Source of the DNA: a virus
Length of the DNA stretch: 64,000 nucleotides
Virus record (IMG/VR): IMGVR_UViG_3300042561_002100
Coordinates: 1 to 64,000 of that record
Direction: 5' to 3' (one strand)
Shown here: positions 62,435 to 64,000 of the stretch, piece after piece
Numbering within the stretch: the first letter of the stretch is position 1
How the letters are laid out: each line of letters begins with the position of its first letter
Notes under the pieces: generated by a model
The model's database searches: none
Seen by the model: only the letters and a program-made list of their open reading frames with translations
Told to the model about the DNA's origin: nothing
Program-made: the position numbers and the translations under genes

Positions 62435-62662
62435 ATGAATCCACACGAATCAGATTTACGCTTTTGCATCTACCAAGAAGCGAGATCAATGCTAGAAAGA
62501 GAATATAATGGTAAAATTGAACTAATTGATTTATACCTACGCTCCACAGATAGGGGGATTTGGAGCAATAAACCATTGGACATGAATCCCAAATATCCAT
62601 CACCAAAGGACGTTGCTGATTTAGCCAATAGTATTAATAATTTCGTCAATAAAACCGCTTGA
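62435..62662 (+). CDS. Small unknown protein
   Basis: 75 residues, MNPHESDLRFCIYQEARSML, then LIDLYLRSTDRGIWSNKPLD and a helical end. It resembles small conserved phage proteins of unknown role. The stop lies inside the -35 of the next early promoter. Confidence 0.6.
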   Translation: MNPHESDLRFCIYQEARSMLEREYNGKIELIDLYLRSTDRGIWSNKPLDMNPKYPSPKDVADLANSINNFVNKTA

Positions 62663-62687
62663 CAAATTAAGAGAAATGTGCTAGAGT
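62659..62687 (+). promoter_or_regulatory. Early sigma70-type promoter before the polymerase group
   Basis: TTGACA (62659-62664), a 17-base spacer ending TGTGC, and TAGAGT (62682-62687). AGAGTGGA at 62683-62690 is exactly complementary to TCCACTCT at 62709-62716, just before the ATG at 62718. Confidence 0.75.
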
Positions 62688-62717
62688 GGATCTTGTTCAA
62701 AAGGCAGTTCCACTCTT

Positions 62718-63017
62718 ATGAAAATAAAGTTGGTATATTTAAAAACGGGTGAATATGTTGTAACGACATTATACCAAGTAACTGAAGGTGAAGATAAAAG
62801 TTTACTTTGTTATGTCTTTGATAATCCAAAATCGGTTCTAACAAATTCTGATTGGAGTAATGAAACCGATAGTCAACTTACGGTTCAAGCTGCTCTTGTT
62901 AGTTGGCCGGCATTCACAAAAGATAAACGAATTGAAGTCTTTCCTGATAATGTTGTAGCTGTTGTTGAGCCTTCAGATGAGTTAATTAAGTTATATGAGG
63001 AATCTATAAATGAGTGA
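62718..63017 (+). CDS. Small beta-rich protein, paralogue-like of 51877
   Basis: 99 residues, MKIKLVYLKTGEYVVTTLYQ, with strands to VSWPAFTKDKRIEVFPDNVV and the end EPSDELIKLYEESI. The opening strand with KTGEYV and the final DELIKLY match the 51877 protein in layout. The beta-barrel (Sm-like) idea is from pattern only. It overlaps the next gene by eight bases. Confidence 0.6.
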   Translation: MKIKLVYLKTGEYVVTTLYQVTEGEDKSLLCYVFDNPKSVLTNSDWSNETDSQLTVQAALVSWPAFTKDKRIEVFPDNVVAVVEPSDELIKLYEESINE

Positions 63018-63360
63018 AAAATTTAATAGTGTTGATTTGAACCAATACGATAAAAAAGATATTCTAACAAAACTTCTGGTTTTTCCTGATGGTTCAGTCT
63101 TAATCAGTAAACTTGTATATATCGCACCTCTTGATATTGGTGAACCTGATATTGTTCTAATTGAGCCACACGTAATTAGTGAAAATATTGTTCAAGATGT
63201 TCTTACTGAAGAAACACAAAGAACAACACCCTCATTGACTCCTTGGTTATTTGATTATGCCGATATCAATCAGAATCAATTCTATATTCACAGTGATAAG
63301 ATTCTGACCATGGCAACACCGAAAGCTGAAGTATTAGATGAGTATAATAAGAGGTTTTGA
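63010..63360 (+). CDS. Small beta-rich protein, third member of the family
   Basis: 116 residues. LTKLLVFPDGSVLISKLVYI, then DIVLIEPHVISENIV, FYIHSDKILTMATPKAEVLD and EYNKRF. It has the same strand order and ending as its neighbour at 62718, with a longer insert. Its stop overlaps the ATG of the polymerase gene (ATGA), so its expression is linked to polymerase. Confidence 0.6.
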   Translation: MSEKFNSVDLNQYDKKDILTKLLVFPDGSVLISKLVYIAPLDIGEPDIVLIEPHVISENIVQDVLTEETQRTTPSLTPWLFDYADINQNQFYIHSDKILTMATPKAEVLDEYNKRF

Positions 63361-64000
63361 TGAAGTGGTACACGAGTGTAAAGAGGTCAGGTAATAAACT
63401 TTATATTAGAGGTAATTATGAAGGTGTTCCTTATTCAGATGTAGTAGAATATCAGCCAACACTTTATCTTCCTTCAAAAACTCCAACTGATTATAAAAAT
63501 CTAGCGGGTGAATACTTAAGACCAATTAAACAACCATCTATTCGGGATCTAAGAGGCTTTCTTGAAAAGTATAAAGATGTAGATGGTTTTAGTGTTTATG
63601 GTAATGAGAATCCGATTTATCAATATATCGCAGACGAGTTTCCGGGTAAAATTGAGTTTGATATGAATAATATCAAAACTTATTATTTGGATATTGAGAC
63701 TACATCCGAACACGGTGGTATTGATGTTGATGCAGCAAGAGAGCAAATTCTTCTTGTTACATTGATGGATTATAAGACCAAAAAATCAATTACCTTCGGA
63801 TCAAGAACGTTCACTAAAAGAGTAGAAAACAACACATATATTGAATGTAAAGACGAAGCTGATCTTCTTAAAAAGTTTCTTATTTTCTGGGAAAAATCTT
63901 ATCCTGAGATTATTTCAGGATGGAATATTGAGACCTTTGACTTACCATATCTGATTCGTAGAATTGAAAAGACTCTAGGTGAAAACAGTGTAAAAATGCT
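63360..64000 (+). CDS. 43: DNA polymerase gp43 (N-terminal part)
   Basis: The first 213 residues are visible and the gene runs off the right edge. N-terminus MKWYTSVKRSGNKLYIRGNY. The exonuclease motif I is YYLDIETTSE and motif II ISGWNIETFDLPYLIRR, as in family B polymerases of T4-like phages. Replicative polymerase with proofreading, following the clamp operon as in T4-like genomes. Confidence 0.93.
   Translation, partial: MKWYTSVKRSGNKLYIRGNYEGVPYSDVVEYQPTLYLPSKTPTDYKNLAGEYLRPIKQPSIRDLRGFLEKYKDVDGFSVYGNENPIYQYIADEFPGKIEFDMNNIKTYYLDIETTSEHGGIDVDAAREQILLVTLMDYKTKKSITFGSRTFTKRVENNTYIECKDEADLLKKFLIFWEKSYPEIISGWNIETFDLPYLIRRIEKTLGENSVKM

Overview
The window is part of the genome of a T4-like tailed phage (contractile-tailed myovirus). 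From 2118 to 44776 it carries the T4 virion gene order (25, 6, 7-position, 8, 9/10-position, 13, 14, 15, 16, 17, 18, 19, 20, 21, 22, 23). From 46971 onward it carries the T4 recombination and replication set (uvsY, uvsW, 55, 47, 46, 45, 44, 62, regA, 43). The base composition is AT-rich. Overall layout, the giant glycine-rich baseplate proteins, CTAAATA-type late promoters, sigma70-like early promoters and a DUF3110-like gene between 47 and 46 resemble marine cyanophages. No photosynthesis gene lies in this window, so a cyanobacterial host is an inference.

Layout. (1) 1-1783, minus strand: a late operon of four basic proteins. Three begin with a sequence like the capsid-targeting peptide of T4 internal proteins; one of these is an HExxH metallopeptidase and one looks distantly like an ADP-ribosyltransferase. 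(2) 1784-1894: back-to-back late promoters. (3) 1895-28558: baseplate, tail and neck, including proteins of 3813 and 2486 residues. (4) 28561-44776: terminase, sheath, tube, portal, prohead protease, scaffold and capsid. The terminase large subunit carries a 440-residue LAGLIDADG intein and the portal a 150-residue mini-intein. (5) 44822-46327, minus: a free-standing VSR-like homing endonuclease with its own early promoter. (6) 46408-48859: a tube-like virion protein, UvsY and UvsW. (7) 48829-51799, minus: an accessory operon with four tandem-repeat (LRV-type, 26 residues per unit) proteins, an orphan terminase-like ATPase and small unknowns. (8) 51877-52501: a small beta-rich gene between inverted hairpins, then a palindrome-rich gap with divergent early promoters. 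(9) 52502-57208: late sigma factor gp55, gp47, a DUF3110-like protein, a DNA methyltransferase of mosaic composition and gp46. (10) 57246-59217: a virion-type protein, a DUF3310 protein and two more LRV genes. (11) 59227-64000: clamp, clamp loader, RegA, small genes and the start of DNA polymerase.

How it works together. Early sigma70-type promoters serve accessory and replication genes. gp55, with the clamp gp45 as its usual partner, directs late transcription from the CTAAATA/GATAAATA sites that precede many virion genes. Scaffold, protease, portal and capsid build the prohead, gp16/gp17 fill it, and the neck proteins join it to the tail. The protease gp21 is the expected processor of both the capsid protein and the capsid-targeted proteins at 1-1221, which would place those proteins in the head for delivery into the host.

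The strongest candidates for something new are the capsid-targeted operon at 1-1783, the LRV repeat family at two loci, and the terminase-like ATPase without a nuclease domain at 50964-51581.
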